A program made the position numbers and the translations under genes. Source: Candidatus Woesearchaeota archaeon (GTDB lineage: Archaea > Nanobdellota > Nanobdellia > Woesearchaeales > UBA12501). Taken from it: a stretch of DNA of 37,271 nt. Positions 9,395 through 17,774 of this stretch are shown here, in pieces; the stretch's first letter is position 1, and every line of letters starts with the position of its first letter. The notes below the pieces were generated by a model that was given only the letters and a program-made list of their open reading frames with translations, was not told the DNA's origin and did not search any database. The stretch lies in the NCBI GenBank assembly GCA_014729495.1, contig WJJV01000048.1, positions 1-37,271 on the forward strand, written 5' to 3'.

Positions 9395-9682
9395 ATGACA
9401 ACCCAAACAAACACAAGTGGAGCCAAGAACCTGCCTGAAGCAAAGTTCAGTGCAGGAGGCATATTTGCTACTGTGTGGAAAAACACAGCAAGCAACAAGG
9501 AAGGAAAGGAGATAGAATACAGTACTATCTCTATAGAAAGAAGGTACAAGGACAGGAATGATGAATGGAAGAGCACAAACTCGATGAGGCAGACTGACCT
9601 TCCGAAAGCTGTTGTTGTACTTCAGAAAGCGTACGAGCACCTTGTCCTCAAGGGGCAGTCCAACACAGGAGAGATCGCATGA
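9395..9682 (+). CDS. Conserved small protein of unknown function encoded immediately upstream of radA
   Basis: Strong SD AGGAGGTG at 9381-9388 favours the ATG at 9395 over the GTG at 9386. MTTQTNTSGAKNLPEAKFSAGGIFATVWKNTASNKEGKEIEYSTISIERRYKDRNDEWKSTNSMRQTDLPKAVVVLQKAYEHLVLKG. Co-oriented with radA. Confidence 0.75.
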   Translation: MTTQTNTSGAKNLPEAKFSAGGIFATVWKNTASNKEGKEIEYSTISIERRYKDRNDEWKSTNSMRQTDLPKAVVVLQKAYEHLVLKGQSNTGEIA

Positions 9683-9689
9683 TCTCTCC
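9668..9689 (+). promoter_or_regulatory. Perfect intercistronic hairpin overlapping the small-ORF stop codon, upstream of radA
   Basis: GGAGAGATC-gcat-GATCTCTCC: 9-bp perfect stem, 4-nt loop. Confidence 0.55.
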
Positions 9690-9715
9690 ACAACATTAAT
9701 AAAAAGGTGATGCTA

Positions 9716-10798
9716 ATGGCTAAACAGAAGATGAAAGAAAATGATGAAAGTAATGTAGAAGAGAACCTGCCTGAACAGGAATCTGAGGAAAATAACAAAG
9801 ATTCTAACAAGGATTCTCAGGAAGCAGAAGAGATAAAGATAGATGCATCTGAGGAAGTGATGAAAAAAGCAGGAGTGGAGGACCTTCCAGGAGTTGGTGC
9901 AGCTACAGCGCAGAAGCTTCAGGAAGGAGGATTCAGTGACCTCATGGCGATTGCTGTCGCTTCTCCAGGAGAAATAGTGGATACTACAGGAATATCAGAG
10001 CAGGTCGCAAGGAAGATGATCAATGCAGCCAGGAATAATCTTGACATGGGATTTGAGTCTGGCGAAGAACTTCTTAAGAGAAGAGAGAAAGTAATGAAGA
10101 TAAACACAGGAAGCGAATCATTCGACGAGCTTCTTGGAGGAGGCTTCGAGACTTCAGCCATTGTTGAATGCTTTGGAGAGTTCGGATCAGGAAAGACCCA
10201 GGTTGGACATCTGCTTGCAGTAAACTGCCAGAAGGCTGACCCTGAAGCAGTGGCTGTATACATTGATACTGAGAACACCTTCAGGCCTGAGAGGATAAAG
10301 CAGCTTGCAAAAGGAGCTGGCATTGATCCAAAAAAAGCTCTGGCAAACATCAAAGTGGCAAAGGCATACAACTCTGACCACCAGATGCTGCTTGCAGAGA
10401 AGGTAGAGGACCTTATAAAGAAGGATAACCATAAAGTCAGGGTAATCATAGTGGATTCCTTGACAGCGCACTTCAGGGCTGAATTTGTGGGCAGAGGAAC
10501 TCTTGCAGAGAGGCAGCAGAAACTCAACAAGCATATGCACATACTTCTCAAACTTGCAGATAATCACAATGTGTGTGTTTATGTCACCAACCAGGTTATG
10601 TCAAAGCCTGATGTGTTCTTTGGGGATCCTACCCAGGCAATAGGAGGCCATATTGTTGCTCATGCATCAACTTTCAGGGTCTATCTCAGGAAAGGCAAGA
10701 AAGGCAGCAGAGTGGCTAAGCTTATTGACAGCCCGAACCTGGCTGACGGAGAATGCGCATTCTTTGTTGAGGAAGGCGGACTTAAGGACATCAACTGA
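9716..10798 (+). CDS. radA: DNA repair and recombination protein RadA
   Basis: N-terminal HhH (VEDLPGVGAATAQKLQEGGF), Walker A GEFGSGKTQ, Walker B VIIVDSLTAHFRAEF, VTNQV. GGTGA SD at 9706-9710 favours the ATG at 9716 over the GTG at 9707. Confidence 0.95.
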   Translation: MAKQKMKENDESNVEENLPEQESEENNKDSNKDSQEAEEIKIDASEEVMKKAGVEDLPGVGAATAQKLQEGGFSDLMAIAVASPGEIVDTTGISEQVARKMINAARNNLDMGFESGEELLKRREKVMKINTGSESFDELLGGGFETSAIVECFGEFGSGKTQVGHLLAVNCQKADPEAVAVYIDTENTFRPERIKQLAKGAGIDPKKALANIKVAKAYNSDHQMLLAEKVEDLIKKDNHKVRVIIVDSLTAHFRAEFVGRGTLAERQQKLNKHMHILLKLADNHNVCVYVTNQVMSKPDVFFGDPTQAIGGHIVAHASTFRVYLRKGKKGSRVAKLIDSPNLADGECAFFVEEGGLKDIN

Positions 10799-10833
10799 TT
10801 TCTTTTATTTTTCTTTCTGTTTTTTGATTTTTT
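10799..10833 (+). terminator. T-rich archaeal-type terminator after radA
   Basis: tttcttttatttttctttctgttttttgatttttt: several consecutive T-tracts directly after the stop. Confidence 0.5.
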
Positions 10834-10917
10834 GCATTACATTTATAAATCAGGGATTCATCCCTAAGCTTATGCGCTTAGCGCAGATTTAAATAAGTTG
10901 GAAAGGTGAAATAGGAA

Positions 10918-11328
10918 ATGCATTACAGAGAAGGCGGCCAGGGAGGTGCGCCAGGAGACGTTCCGGTGAATGAAGGAGATGAGCTGGAAGTAAATATAGA
11001 GGCTGTCGGCGAGAAAGGCGACGGCATTGCAAAGAAAGACGGCTTTGTCTTGTTTGTGCCCAACACAAAGGAAGGCGAAGCAGTGAAAGTTAGAGTAACA
11101 AAGGTTCTGAGAAAAGTTGGATTCGCTGAAGTCATAGGCAGATCTGAGTCTCCAGGACAGCCAGAAAAATCTGCGCCTCAGGCTCCTCAACAGGAAGAGC
11201 ATATTGAGGATACTGAAGATTTCGGCGAGGAACCAGAAGAATCCCAGTCTTCAGAGTCTGAAATGCCAGAGCCTCCTGAGGAAGAGAAGGATTTCGTTGA
11301 CGAAGAGACAGAAGAAGTAAAGCAATGA
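10918..11328 (+). CDS. TRAM domain protein with acidic C-terminal tail
   Basis: VNEGDELEVNIEAVGEKGDGIAKKDGFVLFVPNTKEGEAVKVRVTKVLRKVGFAEVI is a canonical TRAM domain. GGTGA SD upstream. Confidence 0.88.
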   Translation: MHYREGGQGGAPGDVPVNEGDELEVNIEAVGEKGDGIAKKDGFVLFVPNTKEGEAVKVRVTKVLRKVGFAEVIGRSESPGQPEKSAPQAPQQEEHIEDTEDFGEEPEESQSSESEMPEPPEEEKDFVDEETEEVKQ

Positions 11329-11375
11329 GCTTCTGCTCAGCAATATTTAAATAGTTCTTTTTTTATTTTATTATT

Positions 11376-11903
11376 ATGAGATTGTTCATAGGATTTGATG
11401 CCAGCCAGGAGGCTGAGCATGAGCTTCTCAATGCCCAGAAGAAAATAGAGAATGCTAAGATTAACCTTGTGAAGGATTTCCATCTGACACTGAAGTTTCT
11501 TGGAGAGGTTGATGATGACAAGTCTGGAGAGATAGAGGAAAGGCTTAGAAAGATCAGTTTTGGTTCTTTTAAAGCAGAGCTTGGAGGCATTGGTGTTTTT
11601 CCTTCTGAGAATCATGTCAAGGTCATCTGGATAGGGTTGGAGCCAAAGGATAAGATAATTGGATTGCAGAGAAAGATTGAGGAGGCATTGCAGGGCATGT
11701 TTCCTAAGGACATGAGATTCCATCCCCATATCACCCTGGCCAGGGTGAAGACTGTTGAGGACAAGGAGGCATTCAAGGAGAACCTGAAGAATATCAGGAT
11801 AGAGAGAATCAGGTTCAAGGTGGATAAGTTCAAGCTGATTAAGAGCGCACTGACACCTGATGGGCCGGTCTATGAGGTTCTGGAGGAGTATAATAGCAAT
11901 TAA
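11376..11903 (+). CDS. thpR: RNA 2',3'-cyclic phosphodiesterase / 2'-5' RNA ligase family (LigT/ThpR)
   Basis: Two HxT motifs: DFHLTLKFLGEV and RFHPHITLARVK; MRLFIGFDAS N-terminus. Probably leaderless (TATA-like tatttaaat at about 11344). Confidence 0.9.
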   Translation: MRLFIGFDASQEAEHELLNAQKKIENAKINLVKDFHLTLKFLGEVDDDKSGEIEERLRKISFGSFKAELGGIGVFPSENHVKVIWIGLEPKDKIIGLQRKIEEALQGMFPKDMRFHPHITLARVKTVEDKEAFKENLKNIRIERIRFKVDKFKLIKSALTPDGPVYEVLEEYNSN

Positions 11904-11948
11904 AAACATTTTTAAATGAGCTCTTAATTCTAAGTCTTATAGCCAAAT

Positions 11949-12038
11949 TACAAGGAATGGCCCTTGCAGTGCATGAGGGACCTTGTATATGCTGATGAGG
12001 CAAGAGAAACTCAGCAATATAGCTTAATTCTATATTGC
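11949..12038 (+). ncRNA. Structured 5' leader or independent ncRNA upstream of rpsB
   Basis: TACAAGG/CCTTGTA (11949-11955/11981-11987) with inner CCCT/AGGG; TGCTGA/TCAGCA (11990-11995/12011-12016); GCAATATAG/CTATATTGC (12014-12022/12030-12038). The last two share 12014-12016. Confidence 0.45.
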
Positions 12039-12076
12039 ATATTGATCATCATGGATACGGCTTAGGAGGGATTATA

Positions 12077-12667
12077 ATGGCAGAACAGGAGAAACTACTG
12101 GTGCCCATAGATGAATATCTTAAGGCAGGAATACATATAGGAACAAAGTTCAAGACAAAGTACATGGAGAGCTTCATCTATAAGGCAAGGGCTGACGGTC
12201 TTTTTGTGCTGAATCTTCAAAAGATAGATGAAAGGCTGGATATTGCAGCAAGCATGCTGGCAAGATACGCTCCAGAAGAGATCATAATCTCCAGCAGGAG
12301 AGAGAACAGCTGGAAGGCGGTCAAAGCTTTCGGAGCTGCCACTGGGATACGGGTCTTTGCAGGAAGGTATCCTCCAGGCATTCTCACAAATCCCCAGCTT
12401 GAGGACTTCATAGAGATAAAACTTATGATGGTGACTGACACATGGCCTGACAGGAATGCTGTAAAGGATGCCGTGATAATGGGAATACCGATAATAGCTC
12501 TTTGTGATACAAACAATCAGGCTAACAACATTGATTTTGTGCTTCCATGCAATAACAAGGGAAAGAAGGCTCTTGGACTCCTGTTCTGGATTCTTGCAAA
12601 GGAGTACATAAGAAGGAAAGGTCTTCCTGAGAAAGAGCTCAAGCTTGAGGATTTTGTTGAAGAGTAA
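12077..12667 (+). CDS. rpsB: 30S ribosomal protein S2
   Basis: EYLKAGIHIGTKFKTKYMESFIYKARADGLFVLNLQKIDERL...GRYPPGILTNPQ...VIMGIPIIALCDTNN. SD AGGAGGG at 12064-12070 supports the ATG at 12077 rather than the track start 12035. Confidence 0.95.
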   Translation: MAEQEKLLVPIDEYLKAGIHIGTKFKTKYMESFIYKARADGLFVLNLQKIDERLDIAASMLARYAPEEIIISSRRENSWKAVKAFGAATGIRVFAGRYPPGILTNPQLEDFIEIKLMMVTDTWPDRNAVKDAVIMGIPIIALCDTNNQANNIDFVLPCNNKGKKALGLLFWILAKEYIRRKGLPEKELKLEDFVEE

Positions 12668-12727
12668 GGGGCATATCATATCATGCTGCTATGGAGCAAA
12701 GGAAGGTCCTATGAGGATATCCTCAGG

Positions 12728-13417
12728 TCATTCAGCTCCATAGACCCCATCTTCTCTTATCTCAAGCAGTACTGACTTTGATTCAGGAAGCGACCTGTGC
12801 TTCTTGAGCATCACAAGCCGCTTGTTCTTGTGTGATTTCTGCAGCTCAATGAGGCATTTGCTGCCATATTTGACTATGTCTCCTCCGACAAGATTCACTT
12901 TCTCTCTCTCATCAAAAGAGCTGTACACCTGTGTGGTTATCATCACAGGAATCTCTTTTTTCCTGGCTATCTCTGTAAGATAAGAGAACTGAAGCCCTAG
13001 CTCCCTATTAGTGAGGGAAACAGCATTCTCACTTCCTTTATCCCTCTCTATCCTGTAGAGCATAGATATGGTGTCCACTATGATCAGGCCTACCTGCTCG
13101 TTTGTAATCTGCCTTAGCCTGTCAAAAACCTTCTTCTGCTCATCAAAGTTCATAGGCTTGAGCAGGAGTATCCTCTCAAATATGCTCTTGTAATCATTTG
13201 ACAGCTGTTTCAGCCTGGCGACAGAGAAGCTTCCTTCTGTATCAATGAATATGACCTTCTTTCCGCTCTTGATGACATTTATCATAGCAAGAAGGCAGAG
13301 GTTTGTCTTGCCAGAGCCTGCAGGACCATATATTGTGGATATGGTGTCAGTCTCATAACCCCCTTCCAGCATACTGTCCAGAGCAGTTATTCCTGTAGAT
13401 ATCCTTTTTAACCCCAT
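12728..13417 (-). CDS. radB: DNA repair and recombination protein RadB
   Basis: RecA-fold: YGPAGSGKTNLCLL, GLIIVDTISMLYR, VMITTQVYS; short, without an HhH N-terminus. Confidence 0.88.
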   Translation of the reverse strand: MGLKRISTGITALDSMLEGGYETDTISTIYGPAGSGKTNLCLLAMINVIKSGKKVIFIDTEGSFSVARLKQLSNDYKSIFERILLLKPMNFDEQKKVFDRLRQITNEQVGLIIVDTISMLYRIERDKGSENAVSLTNRELGLQFSYLTEIARKKEIPVMITTQVYSSFDEREKVNLVGGDIVKYGSKCLIELQKSHKNKRLVMLKKHRSLPESKSVLLEIREDGVYGAE

Positions 13418-13516
13418 TATCTAAACAACCCCTATTATATACATAATTATTCTTAATGAAAGTAATTTATATATCTTTCTAAAAATATATATATTAAGCA
13501 GGACAGGATTATCTGA

Positions 13517-15004
13517 ATGAGGCATGGCAGGTACATAATCACAGCTATATTCATTCTTACCCTAGCTGCAAGGCTGATAATATCATTTCAGACACCATTC
13601 TTCACAGGAGATGAATCATATTTCTCAATAAGGCAGGCAGAGCACATAAGCCAGAATGCCCTTCCGATCTATGATGATGAACTAAGTTACAGTGGAAGAG
13701 AGAATATATTCATGCCCCTTTTCTACTATCTGCTGGCTTTCTTCAATCTTTTCATGCCAATAGGCCTTGTGGGCAAGATAATCCCAAACATCCTTGTGTC
13801 TCTGAATGTGATTCTTGTATATGTTATTGCCATGCATATCAGCAATGATGAAGGGGCTTCGTTATTCTCTGCATTTGTGGCTGGATTCATCCCTGTATTC
13901 TTCAGGGAGACAGTCAACACAATATCACCCTATACCATTTTCTTTCCTTTGATGCTGTTCATGATATATTGTTTCCTCAGGCTAGAACAGCATCCATTTG
14001 CCCATCTTTTCCTTGCCAGCCTTTTTCTCATGACACTGACATCTCCTGCAGTGATAATAGTCCTGCTCGCTTTGATATTTTATATGGGTCTGGTGCAGCT
14101 TGAGAATCTGAAGCAGAACAAGAGAGAGGTTGAGATGACCCTTTTCTCAATCTTATTTGTGGTCTGGATTCTGTTCATAGTTTACAAGAAAGCCTTTCTT
14201 ATGCATGGTCCAGATGTGATATGGCAGAATATACCTGCAGGAATACTTGACAGGTACTTCATAGACATCACTATACTGGGAGCAATATACCAGATAGGAT
14301 CTCTTCCCCTGTCCTATGGGATATATTCAATATATGACCATCTTTTCAGGAAAAAAGAGAGGAAGTATTATCTGATAATAGGGCTTGTCTTCTCTTCAGC
14401 GCTGCTTCTTTGGCTGAAGCTTATAGAGATCCAGCTCGGCTTGATGTGCCTAGGCATAGCAGTCACGCTTCTTTTCCCAAAATTCTATAAATACACCTTT
14501 CAATACATAAAGAAGACCCGCTTTGCCAAGCTGAGATTCGCTTATTTTGCTGTGCTCCTGGCAGCTTTCCTGGCCACATCTGTAGTGCCTTCAGTGATTT
14601 ATGGTCTTAGAGCGACAGATGATGCAATAACCCCTGATGAATACGGGGCAATGATATGGCTCAGGAAGAATACTGATCAGGATGCGGTAGTGATGTCACC
14701 CATGCGGGAAGGCATGATCATCACAACAATAGCTGAGAGGAGAAACATTGCTGACAGCAATTTCATGCTCTTAGATGATGCAGAGAAAAGATTCAATGAC
14801 ATAAAAGATGCTTATACAACAGGGTTTGAGATAAAGGCTCTTGAGGTGTTTGATAAGTATGATGTTGATTATATATATTTCTCTGATTACAGCAAAGATT
14901 ATTTTGAGACTTCCAACCTGGAGTACACTTCCCATGAGGAATGTTTTGAAGAGGCATACAATCAGGGAGCTATGATTTATAAGGTGATGTGTGAACTAAG
15001 ATGA
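13517..15004 (+). CDS. Polytopic GT-C-fold glycosyltransferase-like membrane protein (GT39/oligosaccharyltransferase-like)
   Basis: Many TM segments; N-terminal acidic motif TGDESYFSI; soluble C-terminal domain EYGAMIWLRKNTDQDAVV. Confidence 0.65.
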   Translation: MRHGRYIITAIFILTLAARLIISFQTPFFTGDESYFSIRQAEHISQNALPIYDDELSYSGRENIFMPLFYYLLAFFNLFMPIGLVGKIIPNILVSLNVILVYVIAMHISNDEGASLFSAFVAGFIPVFFRETVNTISPYTIFFPLMLFMIYCFLRLEQHPFAHLFLASLFLMTLTSPAVIIVLLALIFYMGLVQLENLKQNKREVEMTLFSILFVVWILFIVYKKAFLMHGPDVIWQNIPAGILDRYFIDITILGAIYQIGSLPLSYGIYSIYDHLFRKKERKYYLIIGLVFSSALLLWLKLIEIQLGLMCLGIAVTLLFPKFYKYTFQYIKKTRFAKLRFAYFAVLLAAFLATSVVPSVIYGLRATDDAITPDEYGAMIWLRKNTDQDAVVMSPMREGMIITTIAERRNIADSNFMLLDDAEKRFNDIKDAYTTGFEIKALEVFDKYDVDYIYFSDYSKDYFETSNLEYTSHEECFEEAYNQGAMIYKVMCELR

Positions 15005-16434
15005 AGAATGAAAAAAGAATACTTAACATAATATCTATAATCATGGTAGTTACAGTATTCATAATCCTGCCTCAGCTGATGAGGCTCAATGACGGCAATG
15101 CCACAATCATGGGTGAAGAACCTTACTATCATGCCCTTGCTGCAGAGAGCATTGGAGGCAAAAGCAGCATACAGAGAGAACCCCCATTAAGCTCAGATGA
15201 ATATATTCATATAACGCCTTACCACCTGCTTATAGCAGGCACATCCAATATTACAGGAATGGATTTCGCTTTGAGAATGATTCCATTGATATGCGGAATT
15301 TTCTCTGGAGTTCTATTCTTTCTCATATTGAAGCGACTAGGACTGAATGACTTTATAAGCAAAGCATCTGTTGTATTACTGGCTTCAGCTCCGGTTTTTG
15401 TGTTCTCATTCATAGCTACCCAGGATTCTTTTGCAATAGTTCTCAGTCTTGCCGGAGCCTACTTTTTCCTCAAAAATAAGAGATTTGGTGTTATCCTGTC
15501 AGCCTTGTTTTTTGGGCTTGCTTCTATGTTCAGCCTGTTCAACATGCTCCTGATAATAGTATCCCTTCTGGCATTCTCTTTCAGCCAGAAGAAGATGCAG
15601 AGAAGATCCATGTTTCTTATGATGATATCTCTGATAGCTTACTCAATTAATCCCGGCCCAATATTCTATAATCTTTTTATGCTGTCTCCCAATGCATTGA
15701 AACAGGCAATATCTGATATCGGAGGCATACTGGGCATTGGGATCTTCTATGCTATTCTTGCATTGATAGGTTTTGCCCTTACCTGGAAAGATATAGGAAA
15801 GTACAAGGCAGTCTATGCTGTTCTTGCATTCTTTGCAGCAGGATTCTATTTTGCAGGAAGCCATATCCTTATGTATGCAAATTTCATTATTGCTTTCCTG
15901 GCTGCAGTGGCACTTGAGAGATTAAATCAAAGAAAGTGGGATATGCAGATGATAAAGAACTTCACATTCTTCATAATAGCCTGCGGTATACTCTTCTCTT
16001 TCATATCTTATTCTGCAAGGATATCCCTTATGCCTCCGAACCAAGAGATTGAGGAAGGGCTTATATGGCTGGGTGATAATTCAAGAGAGGACAGTATTGT
16101 GGCATCGCATTACAGCAATGGATACTACATAGAATATTATTCAAGACTGGAGGCTCTGATAGACAGCAGCATGCTGCATCATGAAAGGCCTGAATCAGTA
16201 TTCCTTGACGCATATGATCTCTTCCACGCCACTGAGATGGGCAGAGCTAGGGCAATAATTGAGAGATATGACATAAAATATATAATGATAACCGATGACA
16301 TGGTCAGGGGAGATGTCTGGCAGGAGGATGGTGAAGGATTGCTGAGGCTTCTTGATAATAAAGAGGTATTCAGCATGGCATATGATTCAGATGAGATTGA
16401 AGTCTGGAGATACATTGAACCATTAAGCCAGTAA
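15001..16434 (+). CDS. Second polytopic GT-C-fold glycosyltransferase-like membrane protein, tandem paralog
   Basis: ATGA overlap with the previous gene; similar plan (MGEEPYYHALAAESI, TM repeats, C-terminal EEGLIWLGDNSREDSIVASH). Confidence 0.65.
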   Translation: MKNEKRILNIISIIMVVTVFIILPQLMRLNDGNATIMGEEPYYHALAAESIGGKSSIQREPPLSSDEYIHITPYHLLIAGTSNITGMDFALRMIPLICGIFSGVLFFLILKRLGLNDFISKASVVLLASAPVFVFSFIATQDSFAIVLSLAGAYFFLKNKRFGVILSALFFGLASMFSLFNMLLIIVSLLAFSFSQKKMQRRSMFLMMISLIAYSINPGPIFYNLFMLSPNALKQAISDIGGILGIGIFYAILALIGFALTWKDIGKYKAVYAVLAFFAAGFYFAGSHILMYANFIIAFLAAVALERLNQRKWDMQMIKNFTFFIIACGILFSFISYSARISLMPPNQEIEEGLIWLGDNSREDSIVASHYSNGYYIEYYSRLEALIDSSMLHHERPESVFLDAYDLFHATEMGRARAIIERYDIKYIMITDDMVRGDVWQEDGEGLLRLLDNKEVFSMAYDSDEIEVWRYIEPLSQ

Positions 16435-16461
16435 CAGCTTAGCTCATAATATCAATAATAA

Positions 16462-16552
16462 TAAAAATTGCCTGTTTCATTTATAAGCAATCCCTATCCC
16501 CAACCTAAAGGTTGGGGTATTACAGGATTGCATTTTACACAGGCAATTTTTA
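16462..16552. repeat. Nested palindromic element A
   Basis: TAAAAATTGCCTGT (16462-16475)/ACAGGCAATTTTTA (16539-16552), perfect 14 bp; GCAATCC (16487-16493)/GGATTGC (16525-16531); CCCCAACC-TAAA-GGTTGGGG (16498-16517). Confidence 0.9.
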
Positions 16553-16555
16553 GTC

Positions 16556-16689
16556 TTGAAAATGGCACCTCTCGCACTAAAGTGCGGGGTATTACTTGCG
16601 AACTTGTTCGCAAGTCTGATAATCCCAGACGAGCCTGAGAGTCGGGATTATCTTTAAACCCAATGAAAATAGCTTGGTGCCATTTTCAA
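16556..16689. repeat. Nested palindromic cloverleaf-like element B, possibly non-autonomous and mobile
   Basis: TTGAAAATGGCACC (16556-16569)/GGTGCCATTTTCAA (16676-16689), perfect 14 bp. Inner: CGCACT-AA-AGTGCG (16573-16586); ACTTGCGAAC-TT-GTTCGCAAGT (16594-16615); GATAATCCC/GGGATTATC (16618-16626/16644-16652). Shares GGGGTATTAC with element A. Confidence 0.9.
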
Positions 16690-16712
16690 TAGATATCAGC
16701 TATGGATTAAGA

Positions 16713-17774
16713 ATGGCAAGGATAATGTATGGAGTGTGCAGTGAAGGCATGGGGCATGCCACAAGATCAGAGCCTATTCTGCAGCAGCTCACTAAAAAGC
16801 ACGAAGTCAGGATATTCTCTGGAAGCAGGTCATACCATTATCTTGATAGATTATTCAAGGATGTTAACAGGATCCATGGCCTGCATATAAGATACAAAAA
16901 GAACAGGGTGAGTAAGACAAGGACAGTTTTGGAGAATCTCATCAGGGCCCCTGCATTATACAAAGATTTCAAGAGGATTCTGAAGGAGCATGACAGTTTC
17001 AAGCCTGACATAATCATATCTGATTATGAGATCATTACATCATACTGCGCGCTCTTAAGAAACACGCCTCTAATAAGTCTGGATAACCAGCATATCATAA
17101 GGCACAAGGTGGAATTGCCAAGAGGAAGCCTGCAGGAGTACATAGAGACAAAGATAGTGAACAGGATAAACATGCCGACAGCCACAAGATACATAGTTGC
17201 CTCATTCTTCAGGCCTGAGAGGATGAGATCCAGGACAAAGGTGATCCCTCCAATAATAAGAGAGAAGATACTGGAAGAGAAGCCTGCAAATACAGCAGAT
17301 AACAGGCGCACCCTTGTATACCAGACATCAGATACCAATCTAAAGCTTCTTAAGGACCTGAAGAAGATAGACCAGAGATTCATAATATTCGGCTTCAACA
17401 AAAACAAGAGAGTAAAAAACCTTGAGTTCAGAAGATTTGATGAGAAGGAATTCATAAGAGCTCTCTGCGAATGCAAGGCAGTGATAACAAACGGAGGATT
17501 CACTTTGATAACCGAAGCGATACAGCTAAGAAAGCCCGTCCTTTCCATACCTGTCAAGAATCAGTTTGAGCAGATGCTTAATGCGCATTACATACAGAAA
17601 CTTGGATATGGCATGGATGTCAGGGAGTCATCCAGAGATAAGATTGCTGAATTCATGAAAAGGATTCCTGAATATGAGAAGAACCTCAGGAAACGTGTCC
17701 AGGCAGGCAATGAAGAAGCTGTAAGGGAAATAGAAGAGTTCATAAACTCAACATCTTCCTCAATATCTTCATAA
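16713..17774 (+). CDS. MJ1255-type glycosyltransferase (UDP-glycosyltransferase/GT-B fold)
   Basis: MARIMYGVCSEGMGHATRSEPIL...IISDYEIITSYCALL...KAVITNGGFTLITEAIQLRKPVLSIPVKNQFEQMLNA. The track's GTG start at 16674 straddles element B's 3' arm; ATG 16713 preferred. Confidence 0.85.
   Translation: MARIMYGVCSEGMGHATRSEPILQQLTKKHEVRIFSGSRSYHYLDRLFKDVNRIHGLHIRYKKNRVSKTRTVLENLIRAPALYKDFKRILKEHDSFKPDIIISDYEIITSYCALLRNTPLISLDNQHIIRHKVELPRGSLQEYIETKIVNRINMPTATRYIVASFFRPERMRSRTKVIPPIIREKILEEKPANTADNRRTLVYQTSDTNLKLLKDLKKIDQRFIIFGFNKNKRVKNLEFRRFDEKEFIRALCECKAVITNGGFTLITEAIQLRKPVLSIPVKNQFEQMLNAHYIQKLGYGMDVRESSRDKIAEFMKRIPEYEKNLRKRVQAGNEEAVREIEEFINSTSSSISS

Noticed and set aside
9919-10567. 210-aa and 126-aa minus-strand ORFs opposite radA.
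   Set aside because: Antisense to an unambiguous RadA frame; low-complexity Ser/Leu composition typical of shadow ORFs.
11989-12016. CTGATGAGGCAAGAGAAAC resembles a hammerhead ribozyme core (CUGAUGA...GAAA).
   Set aside because: No stem II can form between CUGAUGA and GAAA (GGCAAGA does not self-pair, no C before GAAA) and no suitable NUH cleavage site follows a stem III.
11985-12030. Possible C/D box sRNA (CTGATGA C-box-like).
   Set aside because: No D box CTGA or C'/D' pair at the expected spacing downstream; the region is better described by stems.
12035-12076. Upstream start of rpsB at 12035 as in the ORF track.
   Set aside because: The SD at 12064-12070 and the typical S2 N-terminus support ATG 12077; the upstream codons fall in the structured leader.
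16498-16689. CRISPR array.
   Set aside because: Only palindromes with different stems; no regularly spaced direct repeats of CRISPR length. No CRISPR array seen anywhere in the window.
16462-16689. An intact insertion sequence at the palindromes.
   Set aside because: No transposase or TnpB ORF is present between or next to the arms; at most a non-autonomous remnant.
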